Shown here: in pieces, positions 17,736-27,044 of the stretch
Layout: each line of letters begins with the position of its first letter
How positions within the stretch are numbered: the stretch's first letter is position 1
DNA from: Paenibacillus polymyxa
GTDB taxonomy: Bacteria; Bacillota; Bacilli; Paenibacillales; Paenibacillaceae
DNA: 64,000 bases
Assembly (NCBI RefSeq): GCF_015710975.1
Contig: NZ_CP049783.1
Span: 5,838,001-5,902,000 of the forward strand
Direction of reading: 5' to 3'
Notes under the pieces: model-generated
What the model was told of the DNA's origin: nothing
What the model saw: the letters and a program-made list of their open reading frames with translations, nothing else
The model's database searches: none
Position numbers and translations under genes: made by a program

Positions 17736-19166
17736 TTACGCTTGTGCTGGTACGCAGCTAATTTTGATCAGGTTCGTGGAACCGGAATCACCAAGAGGTA
17801 CGCCCGCTGTAATCACAACCAAATCGCCCTCTTTAACGAGGCCAGATTTGCGACCACCTTCCAGCGCATTGTCAAACAGACTATCTGTTGTGTCAACGAT
17901 GGGTCTGCCTTGTACTGCGTGTACGCCCCAGATCAGAGCCAAACGGCGAACTGTTCTTTCCTGTGTTGTCACAGCGACAATCGGAGCTTCAGGACGGTAT
18001 TTAGAGATCATACGCGCCGTTGTTCCGCTTTGCGTGGACGTCAGGATTGCTTTGGCATGCAGGTCAAGTGCAGAAATAGAAACGGATTGGCTGATTGCTT
18101 CTGTAATACTAATTTCTTGAGCCGTTCTTTGTTTTTTGAACAAATCGCGGTAGTTCAGAGAAGACTCAGCTTTTTCGGCAATACGTGACATGGTCAATAC
18201 AGATTCTACCGGATATTTACCCGCAGCTGTTTCGCCGGACAGCATAATTGCATCTGTTCCGTCAAAAATAGCATTGGCTACGTCACTTGCTTCCGCACGA
18301 GTCGGACGCGGGTTACGTTGCATGGAATCCAGCATTTGTGTTGCTGTAATAACAGGCTTGCCAGCTACATTACATTTGTTAATCATCAATTTTTGCGCCA
18401 GAGGCACTTCTTCAGCAGGAATTTCCACACCGAGGTCACCACGGGCAACCATCAGACCATCCGAAGCTTCCAAAATTTCATCCAGGTTGTCAACACCTTG
18501 CTGATTTTCTATTTTGGAGATGATTTGAATGTGGCTTGCGTTGTGCTTCGCCAGCAATTCACGAATTTCCTGTACATCACTTGCTTTACGAACAAAAGAA
18601 GCCGCGATGAAATCAATGTCCTGCTCAATACCGAAAATGATATCATTCGCATCTTTCTCCGTAATACCAGGCAATGAAATAGCAACGCCTGGAACGTTAA
18701 CGCCCTTCTTGCTTTTGATCGTTCCGCCATTGACAATGCGGCATTTGATTTCAGTGCCTGATACTTCAATAACGGTGAGTCCGATCAGACCATCGTCGAT
18801 CAGAATGGTGGAGCCGGGCTCCACGTCCGAGGGAAGATCCTTGTACGTAATGGAGATACGATCTTGCGTACCGAGAATTTCTTCCGTTGTCAGCGTAATG
18901 AACTCGTCCTGAACAAGCTCAATAGGTTCAACTTCGAGCTTTCCTGTCCGGATTTCCGGCCCCTTCGTATCGAGCAAAATAGCAACATTTTTGTTAAGCT
19001 CCTTACAAGCTTGACGGATGTTTTTAATCCGGTTGCCATGCTCCTCGAAATCACCGTGAGAGAAATTCAGGCGGGCTACGTTCATACCAGCCATAATCAG
19101 TTTCTTCACATTTTCCAATGATTCACTGGAAGGACCGATGGTACATACAATCTTAGTTTTGCGCAT
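17736..19166 (-). CDS. pyk: Pyruvate kinase
   Basis: A 476-residue pyruvate kinase, which makes ATP and pyruvate from phosphoenolpyruvate at the end of glycolysis. TKGPEIRTG, the active-site [19 protein letters not shown] and the [12 protein letters not shown] stretch are present. It ends after the normal C-terminal regulatory domain and lacks the extra PEP-utiliser-like C-terminal domain of the 585-residue B. subtilis enzyme. GGAGG lies 10 bases before the ATG at 19166; the longer frame to 19220 is not needed. It lies directly after accA, where B. subtilis has pfkA first. Confidence 0.95.
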   Translation of the reverse strand: MRKTKIVCTIGPSSESLENVKKLIMAGMNVARLNFSHGDFEEHGNRIKNIRQACKELNKNVAILLDTKGPEIRTGKLEVEPIELVQDEFITLTTEEILGTQDRISITYKDLPSDVEPGSTILIDDGLIGLTVIEVSGTEIKCRIVNGGTIKSKKGVNVPGVAISLPGITEKDANDIIFGIEQDIDFIAASFVRKASDVQEIRELLAKHNASHIQIISKIENQQGVDNLDEILEASDGLMVARGDLGVEIPAEEVPLAQKLMINKCNVAGKPVITATQMLDSMQRNPRPTRAEASDVANAIFDGTDAIMLSGETAAGKYPVESVLTMSRIAEKAESSLNYRDLFKKQRTAQEISITEAISQSVSISALDLHAKAILTSTQSGTTARMISKYRPEAPIVAVTTQERTVRRLALIWGVHAVQGRPIVDTTDSLFDNALEGGRKSGLVKEGDLVVITAGVPLGDSGSTNLIKISCVPAQA

Positions 19167-19291
19167 TTGGGTTTTTCCTCCGTTTTCAAAGGTGCTACTC
19201 TTTATATCTTTTTCCAACAATTAAATCTACTACACTTTTTCCTATTTGTATAGGAAGTTCGTCATATTTATTGTTACCCGTTTCCAGCGTA

Positions 19292-20275
19292 TTACAACAT
19301 AGGTTCAGATTCCGAAGGTTTTAAGAAAGTATATTGTCCTATTTTCCGGAATTTTTGATACCTGTCTTCTCTCAATTCATCGCAGCTCATATTCGTAAGG
19401 TCTGCCAAATGACGTTCTAATAACTCCTTGATTGCGGCAGCAGTCACTTCATAGTTACGATGTGCGCCCCCTTTCGGCTCTGGCACGATATCCTCGATAA
19501 TCTCCATGCGCAGGAGGTCATTAGCGGTGATCTTCATCGCTTCAGCTGCCTGATCTGCCTTAGAAGCATCTTTCCATAGAATCGAGGCTGCGCCGTTCGG
19601 AGAAATGGCCGAATAAATGGCGTGTTCCAGCATCAGCACACGGTTACCCACTGCAAACGCAAGCGCACCGCCGCTTCCACCCTCGCCGATGACCACACAA
19701 ATAACAGGCACCGAAAGCTTTGCCATCTCCCGCAAATTGCGGGCAATCGCTTCCGATTGACCTCTCTCCTCTGCTGTATTACCCGGATAAGCGCCCTTCG
19801 TATCAATAAATGTAATAATAGGACGCTTAAATTTTTCAGCCTGCTGCATCAGCCGCAAGCCTTTACGGAATCCTTCCGGATGAGCACTACCAAAAAAGCG
19901 TGCAATGTTATCTTTCGTATCCTTACCACGTTGCTGACCAATGACGGTCACCGGAATACCATTTAGCTTGGCAATCCCGCCCACAACCGCCAGATCGTCT
20001 CCGAACAAGCGGTCGCCATGCAATTCAATAAAATCTGTAAACACCTGCTCGATCAAATCAAGGGACGTTGGTCTTTGATGATGACGAGCCAGATGCATCT
20101 TTTGCGATGCTGTAATGTTCGTGTATATTTCTTCTTCCATCTGGAGATAACGTTCTTCCAGACGGTTAATTTCATCTGTAAAATCAATTTGCTTGTCCTG
20201 TCCGAATTGCTTAAGTTCTTCGATCTTCTGTCGCATCTCGACCAGGGGCTTTTCATAAGGCAATTCGCCAGCCAT
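19292..20275 (-). CDS. accA: Acetyl-CoA carboxylase carboxyltransferase subunit alpha
   Basis: A 327-residue alpha subunit of the carboxyltransferase that makes malonyl-CoA for fatty acid synthesis. A coiled N-terminal helix region (about 1-60) is followed by the crotonase-type fold with [32 protein letters not shown] and the [16 protein letters not shown] segment. It starts on the base after the accD stop codon and its ribosome binding site GGGGAGG is inside the accD end, so the two subunits are coupled. Confidence 0.96.
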   Translation of the reverse strand: MAGELPYEKPLVEMRQKIEELKQFGQDKQIDFTDEINRLEERYLQMEEEIYTNITASQKMHLARHHQRPTSLDLIEQVFTDFIELHGDRLFGDDLAVVGGIAKLNGIPVTVIGQQRGKDTKDNIARFFGSAHPEGFRKGLRLMQQAEKFKRPIITFIDTKGAYPGNTAEERGQSEAIARNLREMAKLSVPVICVVIGEGGSGGALAFAVGNRVLMLEHAIYSAISPNGAASILWKDASKADQAAEAMKITANDLLRMEIIEDIVPEPKGGAHRNYEVTAAAIKELLERHLADLTNMSCDELREDRYQKFRKIGQYTFLKPSESEPML

Positions 20276-21169
20276 TTATTCCTCCCCTTTCACACTGTGC
20301 AGATCAAGCAATTGCCCAAGGGTATCACGCAGTTCCTTGCGATGTACAACCATATCCAATTGTCCGTGCTGCAAATTAAATTCGGAAGTTTGGAAATCAT
20401 CCGGCAGCTTCTGTCTGATCGTTTGCTCAATTACAATACGACCTGCAAAACCAAATACAGCACCTGGCTCTGCAATAATAATATCTCCAAGCATAGCAAA
20501 GCTGGCGGAGACTCCACCTGTAGTCGGATCAGTGATCACAGAAATATAGAGCAATCCCTGCTCGTCCAGACGAGCGAGAGCAGCGCTTGTTTTGGCCATC
20601 TGCATCAGACTCAGAATACTTTCCTGCATACGTGCCCCACCGGATGTGGAGAAGATGATAAGCGGCAAGCGCTTGTCAATCGCCTGCTCAATGGCACGCG
20701 TAATTTTCTCTCCTACGACCGAGCCCATACTGCCTGTAAAAAAGTCAAAGCTCATCACCGCTACGACAACAGGATGCCCATGAATAAGGCCGTCGCCCGT
20801 AACGACAGCCTCGCGCAGGCCAGATTTCAGGGTCTGTTGCTCCAACTTACTTGCATATCCCGGAAAGTCCAGCGGATCAACCGAAATCATATCGGCATCA
20901 TATTCCGTAAACGTGTCTTCGTCGAGCACCATGCGAATGCGATCCATTGCATTCAAACGCATATGGTATCCGCACACCGGACACACTTTCAAATTTTTCT
21001 CCAACTCTTTGCTGTATTGAATACTTCCACACTTGCCACATTTGGTCATAAGACCTTCGGGAATTTCCCGTTTGGGACGATCCGGCATGTCCGCTTGATC
21101 GCCGCTCAGCGCCCGTTCCGAAGGGATGGTCGCGTATTTACGCTTCTTTTGGAATAAATCTTTAAACAC
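20276..21169 (-). CDS. accD: Acetyl-CoA carboxylase carboxyltransferase subunit beta
   Basis: A 297-residue beta subunit. The N-terminal zinc ribbon has CGKCG near residue 44 and CPVCG near 63, the four Cys expected. The carboxyltransferase core follows with [23 protein letters not shown] and [15 protein letters not shown]. The start is a GTG with GGAGAGG 7 bases upstream. It forms an operon with accA and probably with the 62-residue gene upstream. Confidence 0.96.
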   Translation of the reverse strand: MFKDLFQKKRKYATIPSERALSGDQADMPDRPKREIPEGLMTKCGKCGSIQYSKELEKNLKVCPVCGYHMRLNAMDRIRMVLDEDTFTEYDADMISVDPLDFPGYASKLEQQTLKSGLREAVVTGDGLIHGHPVVVAVMSFDFFTGSMGSVVGEKITRAIEQAIDKRLPLIIFSTSGGARMQESILSLMQMAKTSAALARLDEQGLLYISVITDPTTGGVSASFAMLGDIIIAEPGAVFGFAGRIVIEQTIRQKLPDDFQTSEFNLQHGQLDMVVHRKELRDTLGQLLDLHSVKGEE

Positions 21170-21349
21170 AACTACACCTCTCCAGCCGTTTATTTGTCAG
21201 CCGTAACCGATACAAGGTCCTCTGCCGTCGATGCGGCACCTCTAAGCATTATGTTCATACACACGTCAACGCCTGTTAATACAACATTACCGCCGATCGT
21301 GCATCCTTTGTTCCATTCATGCTGCTGTATCACTTCCGCCGTTCCGGAC
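21170..21349. other. Gap between the 62-residue gene and accD
   Basis: 180 bases without a recognised gene, although a minus-strand frame (21190-21438) is open across it and overlaps the end of the 62-residue gene in another frame. No terminator is visible, so accD is probably cotranscribed with the upstream gene. No known riboswitch or FapR site was recognised. Confidence 0.4.
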
Positions 21350-21538
21350 TCAAGGGCGCAAAATCGAATTAAGCACTTCCTGTATTTCTTCGACTTCACC
21401 CGAAGGCACAAGTATCTCAAACTGTTGCTTGGATGCACTGATGGCCCGGGTCTGCACCATAAAACCTTCTTCAGACAGTTTGAGCTTAATCATGTCAGCC
21501 AGTCTGGCCGTCGGTGCAATATATATCACCGTCCACAT
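21350..21538 (-). CDS. Small conserved protein upstream of accD
   Basis: A 62-residue protein with an alternating strand-helix pattern (WTVIYIAPTARLADMIKLKL, then a second half with FEILVPSGEVEEIQEVL). It looks like a small signal-transducing-type ferredoxin fold similar to DUF2007 proteins. Related small proteins before accD in Paenibacillaceae are sometimes labelled glutamate decarboxylase, which the sequence gives no reason to believe. A G-rich stretch AGGGGG lies 13 bases before the ATG. Confidence 0.65.
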   Translation of the reverse strand: MWTVIYIAPTARLADMIKLKLSEEGFMVQTRAISASKQQFEILVPSGEVEEIQEVLNSILRP

Positions 21539-21617
21539 GCCTTGTTTCTACCCCCTAAGCCTCAAGTTTTGAGCCCATATAATAGACTCATGATAACATA
21601 CCTTACTTTTTTCCCGC

Positions 21618-21658
21618 AACAAAAGCCCTCCTGATCATTCAAGTTCCGTCGGAGGGCC
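21618..21658 (-). terminator. Terminator of the PgpA-like gene
   Basis: The arms GCCCTCC and GGAGGGC (21651-21657 with 21625-21631) are followed on the minus strand by TTTTGTT. It separates the PgpA-like gene from the acc genes. Confidence 0.75.
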
Positions 21659-21691
21659 TAGATAATCATTAATTCTGTTTATTCAAGCCAA

Positions 21692-22258
21692 TTAAACATC
21701 CAATGATGCAGGATAATGCTTGGCATGAAGGCTCCGATGGGCAATACGCGAAGAAGCGGCGGCAGCCAATCCGGCGACAAGATCGTCTAAAAACACATGA
21801 ATACCACTGCCTTTTTGGTTCAGCTTATCGATAATTCCAATCTTTTCTTTATCCAGATAGCCAAAACTGGTCAAGCCAATCATGCCGTACACGCTCGTAA
21901 TGCCAAGAGCCATTGTCTCGTCCACTCCATACAGCGGTTCGTCTGCCTCCATAATGGCTTGAAGTGGCTGGGGAAGAAGTTTTTTTTCGGCCAGCTCATC
22001 GAGTGCAATGCCTGTCAGCAGTGTATATTGTACCTCTCGCTTTTGCAAAACCGCTTTGACACTTTCTACACATTCTTCCATAGTCAAATGAGGATAATAT
22101 TTTAGCTGAAGCTGAAAAACAATGTCCGCAATGGACTCGATCCGAATGCCTCTGCGATTTAACAAGGTTTCTGCATATTCATAGGACATAATTTCCCTCC
22201 CGCTTTCACCATGCAGTTCTAATTCTTCCACCGTGCGGGACCTAATGGTGCAGGACAC
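21692..22258 (-). CDS. Phosphatidylglycerophosphatase A family protein (YutG-like)
   Basis: A 188-residue protein of the PgpA superfamily, closely matching the pattern of B. subtilis YutG: REVQYTLLTGIALDELAEK, DEPLYGVDETMALGITSVYG and the HVFLDDLVAGLAAAASSRIAHR end. PgpA proteins dephosphorylate phosphatidylglycerophosphate, but this soluble YutG branch has no proven substrate that I know of. The start is uncertain: a GTG at 22258 has AGGAG 9 bases upstream, while the ATG at 22189 (GGGAGGG 5 bases before it) fits the family N-terminus better and would give 165 residues. Confidence 0.8.
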   Translation of the reverse strand: MSCTIRSRTVEELELHGESGREIMSYEYAETLLNRRGIRIESIADIVFQLQLKYYPHLTMEECVESVKAVLQKREVQYTLLTGIALDELAEKKLLPQPLQAIMEADEPLYGVDETMALGITSVYGMIGLTSFGYLDKEKIGIIDKLNQKGSGIHVFLDDLVAGLAAAASSRIAHRSLHAKHYPASLDV

Positions 22259-22357
22259 GTGTTGAATCTCCTGTTCCGCCAGTTTTCCAAGTGTATGCGA
22301 AAGGGAAGGAAAATGTTCATTAAACCGTTACAATAAGGGCGGGTTGCTGTGTGTCTG

Positions 22358-25300
22358 TCATTTGACTTTCACGGTGCCTTCACCCAGCATCGACTCCATT
22401 CGATCAAAAAGCTGAGGAGAAGGCTTAATGCTGTAAGCATCACTCAACGCCAGCAGACGCTGGTTGCTCTCGTAAAAGAGTACGGTAGGCACAGCACCGG
22501 GATGCTCCTGTAGCAATGCCTTGAGGCTGACCAGCAAGCTGGCGTCCTCCTCGGCCTGGCGGGTGATTTTGACAAACACCCGCTGACGGGCGGACGCTTC
22601 CGAGCCGCGCGGGGAAGGCACCTGCTCACCGTGAGCCGCTTCGCCTCCGCGTTGTGAGGGGGCCGCTACGGGACGAGCCGCCTTCTGCTGCGGCGAAGCT
22701 GATGGAGCGGCTGCTGAAGGCAAGGGCGACATACGCGGCGCTCTCCCGGCCGGACTGCCAGCAGCTGGCACGGATGTTGCAGTTGCTGCGGACGAACGTG
22801 CGCCGGTACGCCGGCGCTGAAGAAGCCTTGCCAACGCATCTTCCGCCAGCGGGGCTGCCTCATCTGCAAGGAGCTTGAAGTGCTCGTCCTGCTGCTGCAT
22901 CTTGGCACGTAGTGCAAGCAAGGCACCCTTTTCAATCCACTGCTGGCTTCGCTTCCATACCTCAGGAAACAGCACAACCTCACAGCGCTCAATCTGATCC
23001 TCCAGCTCAATGAAGGCCATGGCCTTTCCCTGCTTGGTCGTAATCGTCTTGAGTGACACCACCATGCCTGCGGTTACAATAACTGTTTCATCTGGCACTT
23101 CGCTCAGCTCCATCAGACGATCCGCTTGGCTGCTTTCCAGCAGCGACTCAAAATCATCTAGCGGATGCCCAGACAAATACAGTCCCAGCAGTTCGCGTTC
23201 CAGCTCTAATTGCTGGCTGGTACTAAATGGAGGTACATTGGGGTATTCAATATCCCAATTAGGCATTTCCACAAAGCCAAACATATCAATTTGCAAATCG
23301 TCACGTTCCTTGCGCCATTTGGCAGCTGCATCCACCGTTTCATCCAGCATGGCAAGCAACTGTGCCCGATGGCCTGTCAATGAATCAAATGCCCCTGCCT
23401 GAATGAGCGATTCAATCACTCTCTTATTACACACCCTCAAATCAACGCGTCGACAAAAATCGAGCAAGCTGTCGAAAGGGCGTTCCTTACGAACAGCAAG
23501 AATGCTTTCCATTGCTTGTGTGCCGACATTTTTAATGGCAGCCAGTCCAAAGCGGATATCACCCTGCTGTAATGGGGTAAACAGCACCCCACTCTCATTC
23601 ACATCAGGCGGCAACACTGCGATATCCATACGACGGCATTCGACGACATATTCAGCCACTTTTCGATGACTTCCCATGACGGCCGTCAGCATGGAAGCCA
23701 TGAATTGTACTGGATAATGGGCCTTAAGATAAGCCGTCTGGAATGCTAGCACACCATAAGCAGCTGCATGGGCACGCGGAAAACCGTAGTCAGCAAAACG
23801 GACAATCATATCGTAAACCCTGCCGGCTTCCTCCTCTGTGTACCCCTGTTTAATACTGCCTTCGACAAAATGACCACGCTCCAGATCCAGCACCTCGCGT
23901 TTTTTCTTAGACACCGCGCGGCGCAGCAGATCGGCCTCTCCCAAGGAAAAGCCAGCCATGCGCGATGCAATCTGCATGATTTGTTCCTGATACACAATAA
24001 TACCGTACGTATCCTTTAAGATCGGTTCAAGATCAGGATGCGGATAAGAAACCTCAATCTGTCCGTGCTTAGCCTGTATGAAGTTGGGAATAAAACCCAT
24101 CGGGCCCGGACGATACAAAGCCAGGACAGAAATGATATCCTCGAAAACACTCGGTTTCAAATCCTTGAGTACCCGGCGTATACCGGCCGACTCCAGCTGG
24201 AACACGCCTCCTGTATCCCCTTTGCCCAGCAAGTCATAGGTATGCGGGTCATCGTCGGGAACACGGCTAAAGTCAGGTGTTTCTCCATGCTGCTCCGCAA
24301 CCCAGCGCATGCACCGTTCAATAATGGAGAGCGTACGTAGTCCAAGAAAATCCATTTTCAACAAACCGATGCGCTCCAGATTTTCCATTGAGTACTGCGT
24401 TAAAGGAACCCCTTCGCTCCCCTCTTGCAGCGGAACCGCATCGGTCAATGGAGTCCGCGAGATGACAACACCCGCCGCATGTGTCGAAGCATGGCGAGGC
24501 ATTCCTTCTACTTTGATCGCCATATCCAGCAGTTCACGTGTCTTGGGCTTCGTTTCATACAGAGCCTTCAGCTCGGGAGTGATCTCCAGCGCATGCCGGA
24601 TATTAATGCCGAGCTGCGCCGGGATCAACTTGGCCGCCTTGTCCACCTCGCCATACGGCACGTTCAATACACGTCCGACGTCACGGACTGCGGCTCTTGC
24701 CGCTAATGTCCCAAAGGTAATAATTTGCGCAACATGCTCATTTCCGTACTTCTGTACTACATAGTCGATAACCTCGTCACGGCGTTCATCGCTAAAATCA
24801 ATATCTATATCTGGCATGCTGATCCGTTCAGGGTTCAGAAACCGTTCAAAGAGCAGATTGTATTTGATCGGATCGACATTCGTGATACTAAGCACATAGG
24901 CGACCAAACTACCGGCGGAGGAACCCCGTCCCGGACCGGTTGCAATCTTATGCTTATGAGCAAAAGCAATAAAATCCCATACAATCAAGAAATAATCGCT
25001 GAAACCCATACTGTCGATCGTATTTAATTCGTAGTTTAGCCGCTGGTCCAGTCTTTCCCGCTCCTCCGGCTGCTCCCATACAGGATCGCCTCCGTAGCGA
25101 CGCTCTAGCCCTTGCATACACAGACTACGCAAATAGGACGAAGATGTCATGTCCTCTGGCAGCGGGCGATATTCAGGCAAAATCGATTGGCCGAATTCCA
25201 GCTCCAGCTCGCATTTTTCAGCAATACGCACCGTATTAGCAATGGCTTCTGCTACATGTGGAAATAAACGAGCCATGTCCTCTTGACTTTTCAGATACAA

Positions 25301-26023
25301 CTGACGTGTTGGTATACGCAAGCGCTCCTCATCGTCAACTGTCTTCCCTGTTCCGATACAAATCAGAACGTCCTGGACATCAGCATCCGGCTCGGTTAAG
25401 TAATGCACGTCATTCGTCGCCACTAGCGGAATATCCAGTTCCTTCGCCAATGCGATCAATTGAGGATTTACGCGTTTTTGCTCCGACAGACCATGATCCT
25501 GAAGCTCCAGATAAAAATCTTCGCCAAAAATGCTACGGTATCGTTCGGCCGCACGTCGTGCTTCGGCTTCCCGACCATGCAGCAAATGCTGCGGCACTTC
25601 ACCGCCCAAGCAAGCGCTCAAGCATATGATGCCTTCATGATGGGCAGCCAAAGCATCCATATCGATGCGCGGCTTATAGTGAAAACCCTCCAAATGGCCA
25701 ATGGAGCACAACTTCATCAAATTTTGATAGCCTGTTTTATTTTTGGCGAGCAAAATTAAATGATATATGGGCTGATCCTTCCGGCTGCCACGCTCCTTGC
25801 GCGAGCCTGCCGTCATATAAGCCTCACACCCGATAATCGGCTTAATGCCGTTCTCTACACATGCTCTATAAAAAGGAATGGCACCGTACATGACCCCATG
25901 ATCTGTAAGAGCCAGCGCCTTCATTCCATAAGCTGATGCCTGTTTGACCAATTCCGCGGTACGAGCCGCGCCGTCCAGCAGGCTGTACTCGCTGTGAACA
26001 TGCAAATGCACAAATGAACTCAT
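22358..26023 (-). CDS. dnaE: DNA polymerase III alpha subunit, DnaE type
   Basis: A 1221-residue replicative polymerase. The PHP domain opens the protein (VHLHVHSEYSLLDGA). The palm has GPGRGSSAGS and PDIDIDFSDERRDEV with catalytic Asp residues near 400. HASTHAAGVVIS and FPRAHAAAYGVLAFQTAYLK follow, then the helix-hairpin-helix and an OB-fold region near 985-1060. It is about 100 residues longer than B. subtilis DnaE. Much of the excess is a low-complexity Ala/Pro/Ser/Arg-rich linker at about residues 1069-1145, encoded by an unusually GC-rich stretch, placed between the OB fold and the C-terminal part. It is divergent to ytrH as in B. subtilis. Confidence 0.95.
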   Translation of the reverse strand: MSSFVHLHVHSEYSLLDGAARTAELVKQASAYGMKALALTDHGVMYGAIPFYRACVENGIKPIIGCEAYMTAGSRKERGSRKDQPIYHLILLAKNKTGYQNLMKLCSIGHLEGFHYKPRIDMDALAAHHEGIICLSACLGGEVPQHLLHGREAEARRAAERYRSIFGEDFYLELQDHGLSEQKRVNPQLIALAKELDIPLVATNDVHYLTEPDADVQDVLICIGTGKTVDDEERLRIPTRQLYLKSQEDMARLFPHVAEAIANTVRIAEKCELELEFGQSILPEYRPLPEDMTSSSYLRSLCMQGLERRYGGDPVWEQPEERERLDQRLNYELNTIDSMGFSDYFLIVWDFIAFAHKHKIATGPGRGSSAGSLVAYVLSITNVDPIKYNLLFERFLNPERISMPDIDIDFSDERRDEVIDYVVQKYGNEHVAQIITFGTLAARAAVRDVGRVLNVPYGEVDKAAKLIPAQLGINIRHALEITPELKALYETKPKTRELLDMAIKVEGMPRHASTHAAGVVISRTPLTDAVPLQEGSEGVPLTQYSMENLERIGLLKMDFLGLRTLSIIERCMRWVAEQHGETPDFSRVPDDDPHTYDLLGKGDTGGVFQLESAGIRRVLKDLKPSVFEDIISVLALYRPGPMGFIPNFIQAKHGQIEVSYPHPDLEPILKDTYGIIVYQEQIMQIASRMAGFSLGEADLLRRAVSKKKREVLDLERGHFVEGSIKQGYTEEEAGRVYDMIVRFADYGFPRAHAAAYGVLAFQTAYLKAHYPVQFMASMLTAVMGSHRKVAEYVVECRRMDIAVLPPDVNESGVLFTPLQQGDIRFGLAAIKNVGTQAMESILAVRKERPFDSLLDFCRRVDLRVCNKRVIESLIQAGAFDSLTGHRAQLLAMLDETVDAAAKWRKERDDLQIDMFGFVEMPNWDIEYPNVPPFSTSQQLELERELLGLYLSGHPLDDFESLLESSQADRLMELSEVPDETVIVTAGMVVSLKTITTKQGKAMAFIELEDQIERCEVVLFPEVWKRSQQWIEKGALLALRAKMQQQDEHFKLLADEAAPLAEDALARLLQRRRTGARSSAATATSVPAAGSPAGRAPRMSPLPSAAAPSASPQQKAARPVAAPSQRGGEAAHGEQVPSPRGSEASARQRVFVKITRQAEEDASLLVSLKALLQEHPGAVPTVLFYESNQRLLALSDAYSIKPSPQLFDRMESMLGEGTVKVK

Positions 26024-26068
26024 GCGCTTCTCTTCCCTTCACCGCTTGATTTTCTTCAAACTATTTTA

Positions 26069-26098
26069 TCATATCCACGTTAGTAGCGCCCATAGAAT
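26069..26098 (+). promoter_or_regulatory. Candidate sigma-E promoter of ytrHI
   Basis: TCATATC at 26069-26075 and CATAGAAT at 26091-26098 with a 15-base spacer match the sigma-E pattern (K-M-ATATT, 14-15 bases, CATACAMT) at all but two positions. ytrHI is under sigma-E in B. subtilis. It lies about 60 bases before the ytrH start. Confidence 0.5.
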
Positions 26099-26160
26099 AA
26101 AAGTACAGACCCGGGCGGACAAGCGCGGTCCTGATTCGTATACCCAAGGAGGAAAAGAGC

Positions 26161-26490
26161 ATGAGCACTTTTATATCCAAAGCGATTCTCGACTTCTTCA
26201 TTGCCTTCGGCATCGTGCTCGGAGGAGCCATGCTCGGCGGAATGGGAGCTGTAGTATCGCTTCAGCCGCCTACCCAGACGATGCTGGAGGTTGCAGGAAG
26301 GATTAAAATATGGGCGCTTGCCGCCGCTGTGGGAGGAACGATGGACCCGATCCGGGTCATTGAGAGCAATATGTTGGATGGTAATTTGTCACCTGCCATT
26401 AAGCAGATATTGTATTTGATTTTCGCCTTTTTAGGCGCTCATATGGGTGCAGAGCTGGTCAAGTGGGTATGCGGCAACGGACGGCCGTGA
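26161..26490 (+). CDS. ytrH: Sporulation membrane protein YtrH
   Basis: A 109-residue membrane protein with two to three helices (about residues 8-38, 47-60, 78-103) and Gly-rich helix faces. The pattern and its place beside dnaE with ytrI are those of YtrH, a mother-cell sporulation protein of B. subtilis. AAGGAGG lies 8 bases before the ATG. It is the first gene of ytrH-ytrI. Confidence 0.87.
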   Translation: MSTFISKAILDFFIAFGIVLGGAMLGGMGAVVSLQPPTQTMLEVAGRIKIWALAAAVGGTMDPIRVIESNMLDGNLSPAIKQILYLIFAFLGAHMGAELVKWVCGNGRP

Positions 26491-26502
26491 GGTGAAACGA
26501 CT

Positions 26503-27000
26503 ATGAGAGTCCCCCCCTTTGAGCGCCTGCGCCCTTTTATGCAATTATCCTCCGTTTTTGTACTCGGTATGATTACGGGAGGATTGATCTACAATGCCAT
26601 CTGGCATGCGAGTTTCAATCAGCTGTGGATGAACAACCAGGACCTTCAATTCCAGCTCCAGCAAGCTGAAGAGGACAACAAAACATTACGTAAATACAGC
26701 AAGCGCCAAACCGTCATCAAAGAAATCAAGCTGATTGCGGAGGAAGCCACGGCTGAAAAAATTGACTCTATTAATCTGAAAGAGCTCCTTCGCCGCGTCA
26801 GTCGTGACCTGGAGGTGCTGCGCGGCAGAGATATGTTCGAGATTGACTCTGACAGCAAGCTGGTACGTATGTTGCTGCACCAAAAAAAATACACCGTTCG
26901 TGACAAGGAGTATACAATCCAGGTCAAAACGATGCTTGTAATGGAAGGTGTGCTGCAAATCTGGCTGGAGGCCAAAGAAAGACTGCCTCAAAGCCACTAA
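26503..27000 (+). CDS. ytrI: Sporulation protein YtrI
   Basis: A 165-residue protein with an N-terminal membrane anchor (about residues 14-34), a coiled-coil stretch (about 42-70, LQFQLQQAEEDNKTLRKY) and a small C-terminal domain. This layout and the 12-base distance from ytrH identify YtrI, needed for efficient sporulation in B. subtilis. GAGGTGAAACGACT precedes the ATG. Confidence 0.85.
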   Translation: MRVPPFERLRPFMQLSSVFVLGMITGGLIYNAIWHASFNQLWMNNQDLQFQLQQAEEDNKTLRKYSKRQTVIKEIKLIAEEATAEKIDSINLKELLRRVSRDLEVLRGRDMFEIDSDSKLVRMLLHQKKYTVRDKEYTIQVKTMLVMEGVLQIWLEAKERLPQSH

Positions 27001-27044
27001 GTCGATCTATTTAACTCCATCTTCTGTTCCAATCCAAAGGTGGA

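Noticed and set aside
20018..21157. 379-codon plus-strand frame across accA and accD
   Set aside because: It is antisense to two clear enzyme genes and has no recognisable domain.
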